A stretch of DNA of 64,000 nt, from the NCBI RefSeq assembly GCF_947502065.1, contig NZ_CANMYE010000005.1, positions 327,601 to 391,600 of the forward strand, read 5' to 3'. Numbering within the stretch: the first letter of the stretch is position 1; each line of letters begins with the position of its first letter. The notes under the pieces were generated by a model. The model worked only from the letters and a program-made list of their open reading frames with translations. It was not told where the DNA came from and did no database searches. Positions 37,261 through 47,761 of this stretch are shown piece by piece. The DNA is from an uncultured Pseudoteredinibacter sp. (GTDB lineage: Bacteria > Pseudomonadota > Gammaproteobacteria > Pseudomonadales > Cellvibrionaceae). The position numbers and the translations under genes are program-made.

Positions 37261-39423
37261 ATGAAAAATGATTCTAAAAGTTTTGCTTTAACCGTACGCA
37301 GCAACCCGTTTATGGCGGCGTTGATTGCAGCTCTGGTGGCATCGCTTATCGCAATGGCGGTGAGCTTTTATTTACTCCAGCGCGATGCTGGAAAAGACCA
37401 AGAGCAGCTCCAGTTAACCGCTGAATTACGAGCTTTATCGTATCGATTGTCGGCGCTGTCCCGCGAATCTACTTCCGGTGATGAGAAGGCATTCTCTGAG
37501 CTGTCTAAAGTAGTTGCTACTATGGACAGTACTTGGCAGGCCGTGCGCACTCAGGATGATAGTAATCGTACCATGATGGCAGCTGAGTATGCGGCCTTTG
37601 ATAGCGTATGGCAGCGAGTAAAATCAAACTCGCGAACCATTGTTAACAACAAAGACACCATCATCTTTCTAAATGATGTTGCGAATACTCTAAACCAGTC
37701 ACTGCCAGAACTGCAGGCTGAGCATAACAACATTGTAGAGATTCTTTTGGAAAGTAACGCACCGGCGGATCAGGTGGCGGTAGCCCAGATGCAGTCTTGG
37801 CGTGCGGAACGTATCGGTCGAAACGTTGATAAAATGCTACGCGGTGGTTCCGATGCAATGGAATCAGCGGATCAGTTTAACCTCGATGCAAACTTATTTG
37901 GTAAGGTTCTTTCGGGCATGAGCGACGGTGACGTTGCTATGAGTATTTCGAAAGTAACTGATACCGATGCCATCGAAAGTTTGGTGGAAATTAAAGAGCT
38001 GTTCGACTTTGTAAGCTCCTCGGTAAAAGAAATTTTTGAAGCGTCACCATCACTGTTTAAGGCCCGTCAGGCGGCCGATGCGCTACTGGATGACTCCCCA
38101 GTATTGCTAGAGACCTTGAGTGACCTAACCGACGGTATTGCAACCGCATCTGAACAGCGTCAGCCAAACAACACCACCATCGCCGTTATTGCTTTCATCG
38201 GCGTTGTGTTGTTGATCGTAATTGGTGCTCAGCTATTGAGCAGCTCTCGTAAACGCTTAGAAGAATCCGCCGCGGCGAACGATCGTAACCAGCAGGCGAT
38301 TTTGCGACTACTTGATGAACTTGCCGACCTCGCTGATGGTGATTTGACTACCTCGGCAACGGTAACGGAAGACTTCACCGGGGCCATTGCGGACTCGGTT
38401 AACTACGCGATTGACCAACTTCGTATTCTAGTATCCCGAATCAATACCACCTCAACCAGTGTATCGTCAGCGGCACAAGGTACACAGCAAACCGCGCTTC
38501 ACTTAGCAGAAGCATCCGAACACCAGGCGCAGGAAATTGCTGGTGCATCGGCGGCGGTAAATGAGATGGCTGTAACCATTGACCAAGTATCTGTAAACGC
38601 CGCCGAATCAGCGGGCGTTGCGGAGCGATCGGTAACGATCGCGAACAATGGTGCGAAGGTGGTACAGAACACCATCACGGGCATGGATACTATTCGTGAG
38701 CAGATTCAAGACACCTCAAAACGTATTAAACGACTGGGTGAATCGTCCCAGGAGATTGGTGATATCGTAAGCTTGATTAACGACATTGCTGACCAAACCA
38801 ACATTCTTGCACTGAACGCCGCAATTCAGGCATCGATGGCGGGTGACGCCGGTCGAGGTTTCGCGGTGGTGGCGGACGAAGTACAGCGATTGGCGGAACG
38901 TTCTGCGGCGGCAACCAAGCAGATTGAAGGCCTGGTAAAAGCAATTCAGAACGATACTAACGAAGCGGTAACTTCAATGGAACAAACCACTACCGAGGTG
39001 GTTAAGGGTGCGCGCCTAGCACAGGATGCGGGTGTTGCACTGGAAGAAATTGAAAACGTATCGTCTAACTTGGCGGAATTGATTCAAAGCATTTCGAACG
39101 CTGCACGTCAGCAGGCTTCATCAGCGGGCCACATTTCAAATACGATGAACGTGATTCAGGAAATTACCTCGCAAACTTCATCGGGTACCAGTGCAACGGC
39201 ACAATCCATTGGTAACTTGGCTGACATGGCGACCGATCTACAAGATTCGGTTGCGGGCTTTACCTTACCAGAAGGCATGCGCATGGATTCGGCTAACGAA
39301 GACGATGTTGTTTTCTCTTCGGCCGAAGATGCTGATGTAGAAATCGGCTTAGATGATGTTGATGACTTAGATGCATCACTTGATGAAGAAGAGCAAACCT
39401 TGGAAGTCGCTGGCAATCAGTAA
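37261..39423 (+). CDS. pilJ: Methyl-accepting chemotaxis protein PilJ
   Basis: 720 residues: helix at about 16-40, periplasmic helical PilJ-type sensor, second helix near 307-328, HAMP, and the signalling hairpin with [20 protein letters not shown] then [17 protein letters not shown]. Receptor of the Pil-Chp array, which reports surface contact and pilin. The tail after the signalling domain is acidic ([18 protein letters not shown]) and lacks a CheR-tethering pentapeptide. AGGAG lies 8 bases before the ATG. Confidence 0.96.
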   Translation: MKNDSKSFALTVRSNPFMAALIAALVASLIAMAVSFYLLQRDAGKDQEQLQLTAELRALSYRLSALSRESTSGDEKAFSELSKVVATMDSTWQAVRTQDDSNRTMMAAEYAAFDSVWQRVKSNSRTIVNNKDTIIFLNDVANTLNQSLPELQAEHNNIVEILLESNAPADQVAVAQMQSWRAERIGRNVDKMLRGGSDAMESADQFNLDANLFGKVLSGMSDGDVAMSISKVTDTDAIESLVEIKELFDFVSSSVKEIFEASPSLFKARQAADALLDDSPVLLETLSDLTDGIATASEQRQPNNTTIAVIAFIGVVLLIVIGAQLLSSSRKRLEESAAANDRNQQAILRLLDELADLADGDLTTSATVTEDFTGAIADSVNYAIDQLRILVSRINTTSTSVSSAAQGTQQTALHLAEASEHQAQEIAGASAAVNEMAVTIDQVSVNAAESAGVAERSVTIANNGAKVVQNTITGMDTIREQIQDTSKRIKRLGESSQEIGDIVSLINDIADQTNILALNAAIQASMAGDAGRGFAVVADEVQRLAERSAAATKQIEGLVKAIQNDTNEAVTSMEQTTTEVVKGARLAQDAGVALEEIENVSSNLAELIQSISNAARQQASSAGHISNTMNVIQEITSQTSSGTSATAQSIGNLADMATDLQDSVAGFTLPEGMRMDSANEDDVVFSSAEDADVEIGLDDVDDLDASLDEEEQTLEVAGNQ

Positions 39424-39465
39424 GACGAGTTAGAGGTGAATGAGGTAGCGTAAGATAACTGTTAA

Positions 39466-40335
39466 ATGTCTTGGTCTTTGCAAGTATCCAGCGGATTAAG
39501 CGATTTAGAATTTAATCGCTGGCGAAAACTATTAGAAAAAAGAGCAGGGATGGCAGTTGGCGAACAGCTTCGCAGCATGTTGCAGGTGCAGATTAACCAG
39601 CGTATGCAGGCGATCGGTTATAGCGACTACTCAGCCTATTATGATTTTGTGCACAGTGGGCTTGGTGGCCGTTTAGAGCAAGCTTTGCTCATAGAAAAGC
39701 TGGTGGTTAGCGAAACCAGCTTTTTTAGGCATCGGCCATCATATGATTTTGTGAGCTCTGCATTTGCTCAGTATTTAGAGCGTCGACAGGCCGGCAATAC
39801 AAAAGCTTGTTTTGATGTATGGAGTATAGGTTGTGCCAGTGGCGAAGAGCCTTACTCTTTGGCCATGGGCTTTGAAGATCTGCTCGCGGATTGTGAATTA
39901 TACGGCTCTGGGTACTACAGCATTGTAGCTACGGATATTAGTCACAGAGCTATCGCGTTAGCGCGCAAGGGTGAATATGGCCGGGCTAAGTTTGACACCG
40001 TGCCGGACGAGCAAAAGCAACATTATTTTGAACAATTAAAAGATGGGCGTTACAAGGTAAAGCCTGCCTTGGCAAAAAGTATCTGTTTTAGTCAGGCTAA
40101 TATTGTTGATATCGACAATATGCCGGTAGTGAAAATGGATCTCGTGTTTACGCAGAATATGTTGGTGTATTTTCGTAAGCCCCAGCGCCTAAGAATATTA
40201 GATTACATCGCCGAGCGCTTAAAGCCAGGTGGCTATTTAGTGCTGGGTTTGGGCGAGGTAACCAAATGGCACAATCCACGCATGCAAATTGTGGATGTGG
40301 GTGCCGTGCAAGTTTACCAGCGCAATAAAGAATAA
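39466..40335 (+). CDS. pilK: CheR-type methyltransferase PilK
   Basis: 289 residues. CheR N-terminal helical domain (SDLEFNRWRKLLEKRAGM), the SETSFFRH motif, SAM-binding IGCASGEEPYSLAMGFEDLL, ATDISHRAIALARKGEY and NMLVYFRKPQRLRILDYI. It should methylate glutamates of PilJ. Stop codon is followed closely by chpA. Confidence 0.94.
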   Translation: MSWSLQVSSGLSDLEFNRWRKLLEKRAGMAVGEQLRSMLQVQINQRMQAIGYSDYSAYYDFVHSGLGGRLEQALLIEKLVVSETSFFRHRPSYDFVSSAFAQYLERRQAGNTKACFDVWSIGCASGEEPYSLAMGFEDLLADCELYGSGYYSIVATDISHRAIALARKGEYGRAKFDTVPDEQKQHYFEQLKDGRYKVKPALAKSICFSQANIVDIDNMPVVKMDLVFTQNMLVYFRKPQRLRILDYIAERLKPGGYLVLGLGEVTKWHNPRMQIVDVGAVQVYQRNKE

Positions 40336-40353
40336 TTGGGGATACTTCCTACT

Positions 40354-43300
40354 ATGGAAGAAAAAAGAGACTTAACAGCACTGGATTGGGTGCTCGGTGA
40401 AATTTCCGAGTCCCTAAATCAATCCCGGCAAGCACTGGAAGCCTATATGGGCGATGTGCAGGATGCTACCCAGCTGCGATTCTGTCTAACACATTTGCAT
40501 CAGGTATACGGTAGTTTGCAAATGGTTGAGCTTGAAGGCCCAACCATGTTGGCCCAAGAGATGGAGCTGCTCACCCAAGAAATGCTTAATGGTGCGGTAG
40601 CTGCAGATAACACGGTTGCCAATACTCTAATGCGGGCTATTGTGCAGCTGCCATTGTTTTTGCAGCAGATTCAGCGTGGTACGGGTTTCCATTCTTCGGC
40701 GGTGTTTCCCCTAGTCAACGAACTGCGTGCCGCACGCGGCGATTCTTTAATTATTGATTCGGTGGGCTTTAAGCCCGACTTGTCTGCGCTGCAGTTACGT
40801 TTTGGTACAGCACCTAAACTCTTAGCTGATCAAAATCATTTTTTAGCGGTCGCTAAAAAGCTTCAGCAGATGTTTCAGTTCGCCGCCGCCAGTGTGCTGC
40901 GCGGCATGAACCTAAAAGATAATCGTGATTATCTAAATAAAATTTTTCTTCGCTTAAAAGCCATTAGCCAAGCAAGCCCACGATTACAACAGTGGGATAT
41001 TGCCAAAGCATGGTTGGATAGCTTGAGTAATGAAGACCTTTCCTCGGGCTTAGCGGTACGTGCTTTGATGCGGCATTTGCATCGCGATATCAAGATTATT
41101 TCGCAAAAAGGTGTGCCGGCTTTAAGTGTTGCTCCAAACCAGGAGTTGCTACGTACTTTATTGTTTTACGTTGCTTGCAGCACTGAGTCATCAGATGCTA
41201 TCCGTGCGGTGCGCGAACGTTACGCTTTGGATCGAGCTTTTGGTGGCGATGATCAAGCGGCAATCTCTGCGGTGTCAGAGCCGCAGTTGGATACTATTCG
41301 TTCTGTGACTAAAGCTCTGAAAGAAGAGCTGGATGAAATTAAACAAACGCTAGAAAAGTTTAATGAAGATAGCGGTGAGGTTCAGTCCTTAGAGGATATG
41401 TTGCCGGTATTCCAGCGCGTAGCCGATACCATGATGGTAATGGGCGTGAACGAGCTGCCCAAGCAGGTCAACCAAATCGAAGAGTCCTTGCGACTCAAAT
41501 TGCGTGAAGGTGAATTGCACGGCCAGGAGCTGATGAAATTTGCAGAACAAATTCTGCACGTTGAGCATCAGCTTGAGGCAATAGCGAGTTCAGGTCGATT
41601 GCAAGAAACGGTCGACAATAAAACACTGGCTGCATTGCGAATCGACGATGCGCAACAAGCCGTGGTGCAAGAATCCTATAGCCGCCTAGAAACCGTTAAG
41701 CAATCTATTGTTGAGTATATTGCTTCACAGTGGGATGTTACGCACCTGCAAGAAACCCCAGCTTTACTAAAAGAAATTGCTGGTGGCTTGGCGATCATTC
41801 CATTGCAGCGTGCCGCTAATATTCTATACACCGCAGCGCGTTACATTGACGATAAGCTGCTGATAGGCGATGCCGGTGCCCCGCAGTGGGTTGAGTTGGA
41901 TACTTTGGCAGATGCCATATCCAGTGTTGAGTACTACTTGGAAAAACTACGGTCCGGTGTTGATAACAGTGAAGATCAGTTGCTGGAAGTTGCTGAAGAG
42001 AGCTTGGCTAATTTAGGTTACGCCGTTGTTGAAATTCAATATGTCGAGCCAGTAAAAGAAACACCAGCTCAAGAACAAGAACAAGAACAAGAGCAAAATC
42101 AAAGCCAGCTTGATATGCCAACGGCCGCTGAAGAAGTTGTTGAAGACCTTACTGCGGCAAATGAAGAAATCGACTTGGCTGATGCAGCTGTATCCGAGAT
42201 AAGTCTATCTTCTGTACAAGAAGATGAAGATGAGGATGAAGATGAAGATGAAGTTGATAGCGAAATTCGCGAGATCTTCATTGAAGAGGCCGCCGAAGTT
42301 ATTGAATCTATCGATGATTACTTCCCGCGCTGGGCGATGGATTTCTCTGATCAAGAGTCCTTGGGTGAGTTCAGGCGCGCGTTCCATACCTTAAAGGGCA
42401 GTGGCCGATTAGTAAAAGCCTTCAGCATTGGTGAGCTGGCTTGGTCTGTGGAGAATATGCTTAATCGCATTATCGATGGCGCAATCGAGCCGAACGAGCA
42501 GCAAGTTAGCCTGATTAATCGTGTTCGATCACATTTGCCGGGTCTAGTCGAAGCCTTTGCTGCAGAAGCTGCGGTAGAAAACGAGGCCGAGTTGCAACAG
42601 TTGCAAGAATGGGCCGCGGTGCTGGCTGATGGCGGCAGCGTTATTGGTTTGGATGACAAGCCAGAAGCTGAAGAAAAAACAGAAGAAGATCAGGCGAGTG
42701 AATCAATAATTGATGAAGGTGCGGCTGATGCTGAGCCGCTAAGCCAAGAAGACGAAGAGCGCGCCGAGGAATATCAGCTTTGGGATATTTTTGTTTCCGA
42801 AGCTGAAGGCCACTTGTATGAAGTGGGCCGCTTTAATGAGCGTATGTTGGCGGCCGCACCTTTATATGAAGCGCCTAGCGACCCAATGCAGCGTGCCTTG
42901 CACACCTTAAAAGGCAGCGCCCATATGGCTGGCGTCACCGAGGTGGCGGAAATTGCAACGCCCTTGGAAGGCCTAGCCAAAGAGATGCGTAATTATCAGG
43001 TTATTTTAAACCAAGATAGTTTGCAGCTTTTTGTTGATGCTCGTGAATATATTCAAGCAGCCTTAGAGCAAATTAAAGCGCGCCTAGAAATTCAAATTCC
43101 AGAAAAAGACATGTTCTTAGCTCGCGTAGCTGAGCAATACGAACTTAATGTTGGTCATCTAATCCACCAAGAGCAGGATTCACCATTAGGCTCGGCAGAT
43201 CCTAGCAAGCTGACCGCCTTTATGGCTGGCGGTATGGATTTATTGCTCGATGCTGATCGCCTATTAGTCAGTTGGCGTGCGGGTGGCCCTGCTGCCGATG

Positions 43301-46215
43301 TGGCAACCATCGGTACTGAATTACATGCCTTGCATGAAGCGGCCGAGCAGGCGCGTTTACCGCAAGTGGCGCAACTCAGTGAGCAACTGTTAGCGGTTTA
43401 CAAACATATTCCAGCAGATGCCGAAACCTTTGATGCCGAAGTTTTAGGGCACCTTGAACAAGGTCATGAGTGCATTCTAGACATGTTGGATGCGGTGGCG
43501 GCAACCCAAGAGCTGCCATTGCCAAGTGATGAATTGGTGGCTGCATTAGAAGCTGATGCGCAAAACTTGGCTGTGCCTGAGCTAAGCGAGCATATTGAAG
43601 GTGAGGCTGAAGCTGAAGTTGCTGAGCAGGAAGTGGTTGAATCAGAAGCCGCCGAGCTAGAAGCAGCAGAAGAGGTTGGCGAAACGTCAAGCGAAGAGGC
43701 TGAAGAAAAAGTCGACAGCGAGCCCGAAAGCGACACTACTGAAGTCGAAGCTGTTGATGAAAGTACTGAAGCTACTTCTGAAGCTTCAGATACCACAGCA
43801 ACACCAGAAGTTAGCGAGCATGAAACCAGCCAGTACATTAAAGGCTTGTTAGATGCGGCCGCAGCTAAGTCAGAGCCAGCTATTGAAGAGCCGGAAGCTG
43901 AAGACGAGGTTGACCCGGAAATTCTAGAGATCTTTTACGAAGAAGCTGAAGAGCAAATCGAAGAGATCGAAGAGGCCGTGCACGATTGGGAAGAAGCACC
44001 CAATGATCATCAGCATGCCGATGAGCTTAAGCGTATTCTGCACACCTTGAAAGGTGGCGCACGTTTGGCAGGTTTGTCGACGCTGGGCGATTTAGCGCAC
44101 GACTTTGAAACCTATCTAATTAATAACACCGATCAAGCCAGCAAAGATCCGCAGTTCTTTATTCAGGTACATGAATACCAAGATCGCCTGATTAGCAAAA
44201 TTAAATCGACGGGCGAATACACTGGTGCAGCTGACGCTGATGTTGAGCAAGAAGAAGCTGAAGAGCAAGCACCGAAAGAAGTTGCGGTGGTTGAAGCTGA
44301 GCAGGTGCAAGTGCAAAGTCAGGCACCGGTGCAAGGTGAGCAAAACAAGCTGCAAGTTCAGCGTAGTGCGCCACAAGAAGTTATTAAGATTCCAGCTGAT
44401 CTTCTTGAAAGTTTGGTTAACCTCGCTGGTGAGACCTCGATCTCCCGTGGCCGAATGGAGCAGCAGGTTTCCGATTGGGGGCAATCGCTGGATGAAATGA
44501 ACTCCACCATTGTGCGTTTGCAAGAACAGCTACGCCGTTTGGATATCGAAACCGAAGCACAGATCTTGTTCCGTCAGGAACAGTTGCAGCAGCATGAAGA
44601 TTTCGATCCGCTGGAAATGGACCGCTACTCACAGTTGCAGCAGCTGTCGCGCTCATTAACCGAGTCGGCGTCTGACTTATTGGATTTGAAACATACGCTG
44701 TCTGATAAAGCGCGTGATGCCGAACAATTGCTACTGCAACAGTCGCGCATTAATACCGATTTGCAAGAAGGTTTGATGCGTTCGCGAATGGTGCCTTTCT
44801 CTCGCATGGTGCCGCGCTTACGCCGAATTGTCCGTCAGGTATCGACTGAACTTGGCAAGCAAGTAAACTTGCAGATGGAAAACATCGAAGGTGAAATGGA
44901 TCGCTCGGTACTTGAGCGCATGGTAACACCTTTGGAGCACATGCTGCGTAATGCGGTGGATCACGGTATTGAATCAGCCCAAGAGCGTGCCGCTGAAAAC
45001 AAAGCGCCCCATGGTCGCATTGTGTTAAGCCTAACCCGTGAGGGTGGTGATGTTCTATTGCGCTTGGCCGATGATGGCCGCGGTATTGATCTAGAGAAGG
45101 TTAAGGCCAAGGCAATTGAGCGCGGCATGATGGCCGCCGATGCCCAGCTAAGCGATCGCGACATTATGCAATTTGTTGTGCAGGCGGGTTTCTCAACCGC
45201 CGAATCGGTGACGCAAATTTCGGGCCGCGGTGTTGGCCTTGATGTTGTAAGTAGTGAAATTAAACAACTTGGCGGTGCGGTTACGATTAACTCACAGCAG
45301 GGTCAGGGTACTGAGTTCTTAATTCGCCTACCGTTTACGGTATCAGTAAACCGCGCCTTGATGGTGCAGATTGGCGACGATTCTTACGCCTTACCATTGA
45401 ATACCATCGAAGGTATTGTGCGCGTAAGTCCGTTCGAGCTAGAGCATTATTATCAAGATCCGCAAGCACGTTTTGAATATGCTGATGAGAACTATAAGGT
45501 TCGTTATCTCGGCGAGATGCTAGGCACTGGCGCTAAGCCAAAACTGGAAGATCAGATTCTACCGCTACCTGTGGTGCTAGTAAGAACCACCGAGCATGTG
45601 GTTGCTATTCAAGTAGATGCGCTAATGGGTAGCCGTGAAATTGTGGTGAAAAGTCTTGGGCCGCAATTTGCGGGTGTGCAAGGTTTATCCGGTGCCACCG
45701 TTATGGGTGATGGTAGCGTAGTAGTTATTATCGATCCTGTGGCCTTGATTCGTCGCCAAGCGGCCATGAGTTATCAGCCGCATCTGCTAAGTGAAGAGCC
45801 TGCTTTACCAAGTCGTGAAAACGATGAAATTACAGTAATGGTGGTGGATGATTCGGTTACAGTACGTAAGGTAGCTGGTCGCTTCCTGGAGCGTCAGGGT
45901 TATCGCGTAATTACCGCTAAAGATGGTATGGAAGCGCTGAAAGTTCTGCAGGACGAGATCCCAGCAATCATGTTGCTGGATATCGAAATGCCACGTATGG
46001 ATGGCTTTGAAGTTGCCAAGAACGTACGTGGTAGTCGTCGCTTGCAAGACCTGCCCATTATTATGATTACCTCTCGAACCGGTGATAAACACCGCGAGCG
46101 CGCCATGGAGCTTGGTGTGAACAAATATATGGGTAAGCCGTATCAAGAAGAGGCGCTGCTAGAAAATATTAATGAGTTGATTGGTATTGTTCCGCGAGCG
46201 CTTGAGCAAGCCTAA
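40354..46215 (+). CDS. chpA: Chemosensory hybrid histidine kinase ChpA with multiple Hpt domains
   Basis: 1953 residues from the ATG at 40354; a TTG directly after the pilK stop is the alternative. Order: N-terminal Hpt-like region with LHQVYGSLQMVEL, then three canonical Hpt motifs (HTLKGSGRL about 675, HTLKGSAHMAG about 850, HTLKGGARLAG about 1230), dimerisation helix, HATPase (HMLRNAVDHGIE about 1529, DDGRGIDL, GRGVGLDVV), CheW-like domain (about 1660-1806) and a receiver with LLDIEMPRMDG (about 1876). The linkers are Glu/Asp-rich, with EQEQEQEQ and EDEDEDEDE runs. It phosphorylates PilG and PilH to steer twitching. Hpt copies are fewer than described for P. aeruginosa ChpA, judged by eye. 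Confidence 0.96.
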   Translation: MEEKRDLTALDWVLGEISESLNQSRQALEAYMGDVQDATQLRFCLTHLHQVYGSLQMVELEGPTMLAQEMELLTQEMLNGAVAADNTVANTLMRAIVQLPLFLQQIQRGTGFHSSAVFPLVNELRAARGDSLIIDSVGFKPDLSALQLRFGTAPKLLADQNHFLAVAKKLQQMFQFAAASVLRGMNLKDNRDYLNKIFLRLKAISQASPRLQQWDIAKAWLDSLSNEDLSSGLAVRALMRHLHRDIKIISQKGVPALSVAPNQELLRTLLFYVACSTESSDAIRAVRERYALDRAFGGDDQAAISAVSEPQLDTIRSVTKALKEELDEIKQTLEKFNEDSGEVQSLEDMLPVFQRVADTMMVMGVNELPKQVNQIEESLRLKLREGELHGQELMKFAEQILHVEHQLEAIASSGRLQETVDNKTLAALRIDDAQQAVVQESYSRLETVKQSIVEYIASQWDVTHLQETPALLKEIAGGLAIIPLQRAANILYTAARYIDDKLLIGDAGAPQWVELDTLADAISSVEYYLEKLRSGVDNSEDQLLEVAEESLANLGYAVVEIQYVEPVKETPAQEQEQEQEQNQSQLDMPTAAEEVVEDLTAANEEIDLADAAVSEISLSSVQEDEDEDEDEDEVDSEIREIFIEEAAEVIESIDDYFPRWAMDFSDQESLGEFRRAFHTLKGSGRLVKAFSIGELAWSVENMLNRIIDGAIEPNEQQVSLINRVRSHLPGLVEAFAAEAAVENEAELQQLQEWAAVLADGGSVIGLDDKPEAEEKTEEDQASESIIDEGAADAEPLSQEDEERAEEYQLWDIFVSEAEGHLYEVGRFNERMLAAAPLYEAPSDPMQRALHTLKGSAHMAGVTEVAEIATPLEGLAKEMRNYQVILNQDSLQLFVDAREYIQAALEQIKARLEIQIPEKDMFLARVAEQYELNVGHLIHQEQDSPLGSADPSKLTAFMAGGMDLLLDADRLLVSWRAGGPAADVATIGTELHALHEAAEQARLPQVAQLSEQLLAVYKHIPADAETFDAEVLGHLEQGHECILDMLDAVAATQELPLPSDELVAALEADAQNLAVPELSEHIEGEAEAEVAEQEVVESEAAELEAAEEVGETSSEEAEEKVDSEPESDTTEVEAVDESTEATSEASDTTATPEVSEHETSQYIKGLLDAAAAKSEPAIEEPEAEDEVDPEILEIFYEEAEEQIEEIEEAVHDWEEAPNDHQHADELKRILHTLKGGARLAGLSTLGDLAHDFETYLINNTDQASKDPQFFIQVHEYQDRLISKIKSTGEYTGAADADVEQEEAEEQAPKEVAVVEAEQVQVQSQAPVQGEQNKLQVQRSAPQEVIKIPADLLESLVNLAGETSISRGRMEQQVSDWGQSLDEMNSTIVRLQEQLRRLDIETEAQILFRQEQLQQHEDFDPLEMDRYSQLQQLSRSLTESASDLLDLKHTLSDKARDAEQLLLQQSRINTDLQEGLMRSRMVPFSRMVPRLRRIVRQVSTELGKQVNLQMENIEGEMDRSVLERMVTPLEHMLRNAVDHGIESAQERAAENKAPHGRIVLSLTREGGDVLLRLADDGRGIDLEKVKAKAIERGMMAADAQLSDRDIMQFVVQAGFSTAESVTQISGRGVGLDVVSSEIKQLGGAVTINSQQGQGTEFLIRLPFTVSVNRALMVQIGDDSYALPLNTIEGIVRVSPFELEHYYQDPQARFEYADENYKVRYLGEMLGTGAKPKLEDQILPLPVVLVRTTEHVVAIQVDALMGSREIVVKSLGPQFAGVQGLSGATVMGDGSVVVIIDPVALIRRQAAMSYQPHLLSEEPALPSRENDEITVMVVDDSVTVRKVAGRFLERQGYRVITAKDGMEALKVLQDEIPAIMLLDIEMPRMDGFEVAKNVRGSRRLQDLPIIMITSRTGDKHRERAMELGVNKYMGKPYQEEALLENINELIGIVPRALEQA

Positions 46216-46217
46216 CG

Positions 46218-47225
46218 ATGAAGCGAAATTTGCAGGGCTTAAAGCTGGGTGTTATTGCTAATGATGATGCCAGCCTAGAGGGCTTTAAAGATTTGCTGGC
46301 CGGTTTAGGCTGCAAGTCTATTTTTGCAGAAACCTTGTTGAATATCGATTGGCAAGGTGACATCAATCAGCTGCAAGCCGATGCTTGGATTGTTTGCGTA
46401 AAAGATCACGACGATGATGCATTGGCCGATTGGTTAGCCGAGCAAAATTGTGCATTGATGTTGGCCGATGAAGATATCCCCAAAAAAGATTCAGCGAGCT
46501 TTGGCGAGTGGCGTCAGCGTTGGATGCAAAAGCTGCATAAGCTTCGCCAAGGCGAAACCCAAGTAGCCCGTTGGCCAAAGCAACTTTGGATTCTTGGTGC
46601 ATCAACTGGCGGCCCAGAAGCGGTAAGCGAATTTCTCGCTGCACTGCCCGATGATCTAGATGCAGGCTTTATTTATATACAGCACAGCAGTGTTGCTGGC
46701 GTTCCCCTGATTCGGCAAGTGGTGGCAAAGCACAGCCCTTACCCGGTGGAAATAGCCGCCGCGGGTCAAACAGTTGCCGCTGGCAAGGTGCTGATGTTGG
46801 GCGCTAAAAAGCGCCTACTATTAAACTCTCAAGGCATGTTAGAGGCCGATGGCCGCGCATGGGCCAGCGATTTTTCACCGAGTATTGATCAGTTTGTGTA
46901 CTCGGCCGCTACCAAGGTGGCTACTATTAATAACTGTCAGCTAGGTGTGATTATATTTAGTGGTATGGCTGGCGATGGCGCCGAGGCCTGTCGTTTTGCC
47001 CAGCAGCGTGGCGCCCAAATATGGGCTCAGAGTATCGACTCTAGTATCAGCCCTTATATGCCAATAGCGGCTGCAGAAATCGCCGAGATCGAATTTAGTG
47101 GCAGCCCTAAACAGCTGGCTGAGAAGATTAGTCAGCAGCTAGTAGATACCGAGGTGGAATTACAAGCCGCTGAACAAACAGACGAGCAAACACTAGAAGC
47201 AGAATTAGATAAGGTTGCCAGTTAA
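46218..47225 (+). CDS. chpB: CheB-type methylesterase ChpB
   Basis: 335 residues. The C-terminal esterase domain has the Ser in LGASTGGPEAV, His in YIQHSSVAGV and Asp in GMAGDGAEA, the CheB triad. The N-terminal 120 residues resemble a receiver domain (LKLGVIANDDASLEGF) but no clear phospho-acceptor DxxMP motif is present, so activation by phosphorylation is doubtful. It removes methyl groups added by PilK to PilJ. Starts 2 bases after chpA. Confidence 0.92.
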   Translation: MKRNLQGLKLGVIANDDASLEGFKDLLAGLGCKSIFAETLLNIDWQGDINQLQADAWIVCVKDHDDDALADWLAEQNCALMLADEDIPKKDSASFGEWRQRWMQKLHKLRQGETQVARWPKQLWILGASTGGPEAVSEFLAALPDDLDAGFIYIQHSSVAGVPLIRQVVAKHSPYPVEIAAAGQTVAAGKVLMLGAKKRLLLNSQGMLEADGRAWASDFSPSIDQFVYSAATKVATINNCQLGVIIFSGMAGDGAEACRFAQQRGAQIWAQSIDSSISPYMPIAAAEIAEIEFSGSPKQLAEKISQQLVDTEVELQAAEQTDEQTLEAELDKVAS

Positions 47226-47242
47226 GATCTGGAGTAATTTTT

Positions 47243-47713
47243 ATGGAACAACTTGCCCAAGAACGCCCTACAGAAGTCCCCAGTCTTGCGGTGCCAGTAG
47301 CTGGCTTTACATTATTATTGCCCACCATTTCAGTAGCTGAAATGGTACCGTATCGAAAGTCTCGTTTTATCTCGGCTGAGAAAGAAAGCGTTGGATATAT
47401 CGGGCGTTATGAGTGGCGAGATCAGCAAGTGCCTTTGCTATCTTTTGAAGAATTAAATGGCTTACCGCGCGGCGAGGTTTCTGGCTATAACCAGGTGGCG
47501 ATCATCAACGCTACGGGCTTAAGCTCTGAGCTGGCTTATGTGGCGGTGATTGCACAGGGTATTCCCCATGTAGCACGAGTAACTCCCGAAGCGATCCAAG
47601 AGTTGCCTGATGCGCCGGATTTTCCCTATGTCAAAATGACCGTTATCGTCGATGGCCAAGAAGCGGCCATTCCTGATGTGCCTGCCCTAGAGGCCATGGC
47701 TGCTGAGCTTTAG
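47243..47713 (+). CDS. chpC: CheW-like protein ChpC
   Basis: 156 residues with a CheW-like fold: VPVAGFTLLLPTISVAEMVPY, YIGRYEWRDQQVPLLSFEELNG. A second adaptor of the Pil-Chp array. GGAG lies 8 bases before the ATG. Last gene of the operon here: chpD and chpE, which follow chpC in P. aeruginosa, are absent and rsmE stands convergent. Confidence 0.9.
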   Translation: MEQLAQERPTEVPSLAVPVAGFTLLLPTISVAEMVPYRKSRFISAEKESVGYIGRYEWRDQQVPLLSFEELNGLPRGEVSGYNQVAIINATGLSSELAYVAVIAQGIPHVARVTPEAIQELPDAPDFPYVKMTVIVDGQEAAIPDVPALEAMAAEL

Positions 47714-47742
47714 TTGCCCAGCGCTGAGCTAACTTTTCTTTA

Positions 47743-47760
47743 GGCCTGCGTGGCAGGCTG
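47743..47760 (+). terminator. Terminator of the Pil-Chp operon
   Basis: GCCTGC and GCAGGC form a 6-bp stem with a 3-base loop, followed by TGTTT, 30 bases after the chpC stop and just before the convergent rsmE stop. Confidence 0.55.
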
Positions 47761-47761
47761 T

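Noticed and set aside
42060..42260. Glu/Gln and Glu/Asp codon repeats in chpA considered as a separate repeat element
   Set aside because: They stay in frame, code for acidic linkers between Hpt domains and are common in ChpA proteins.
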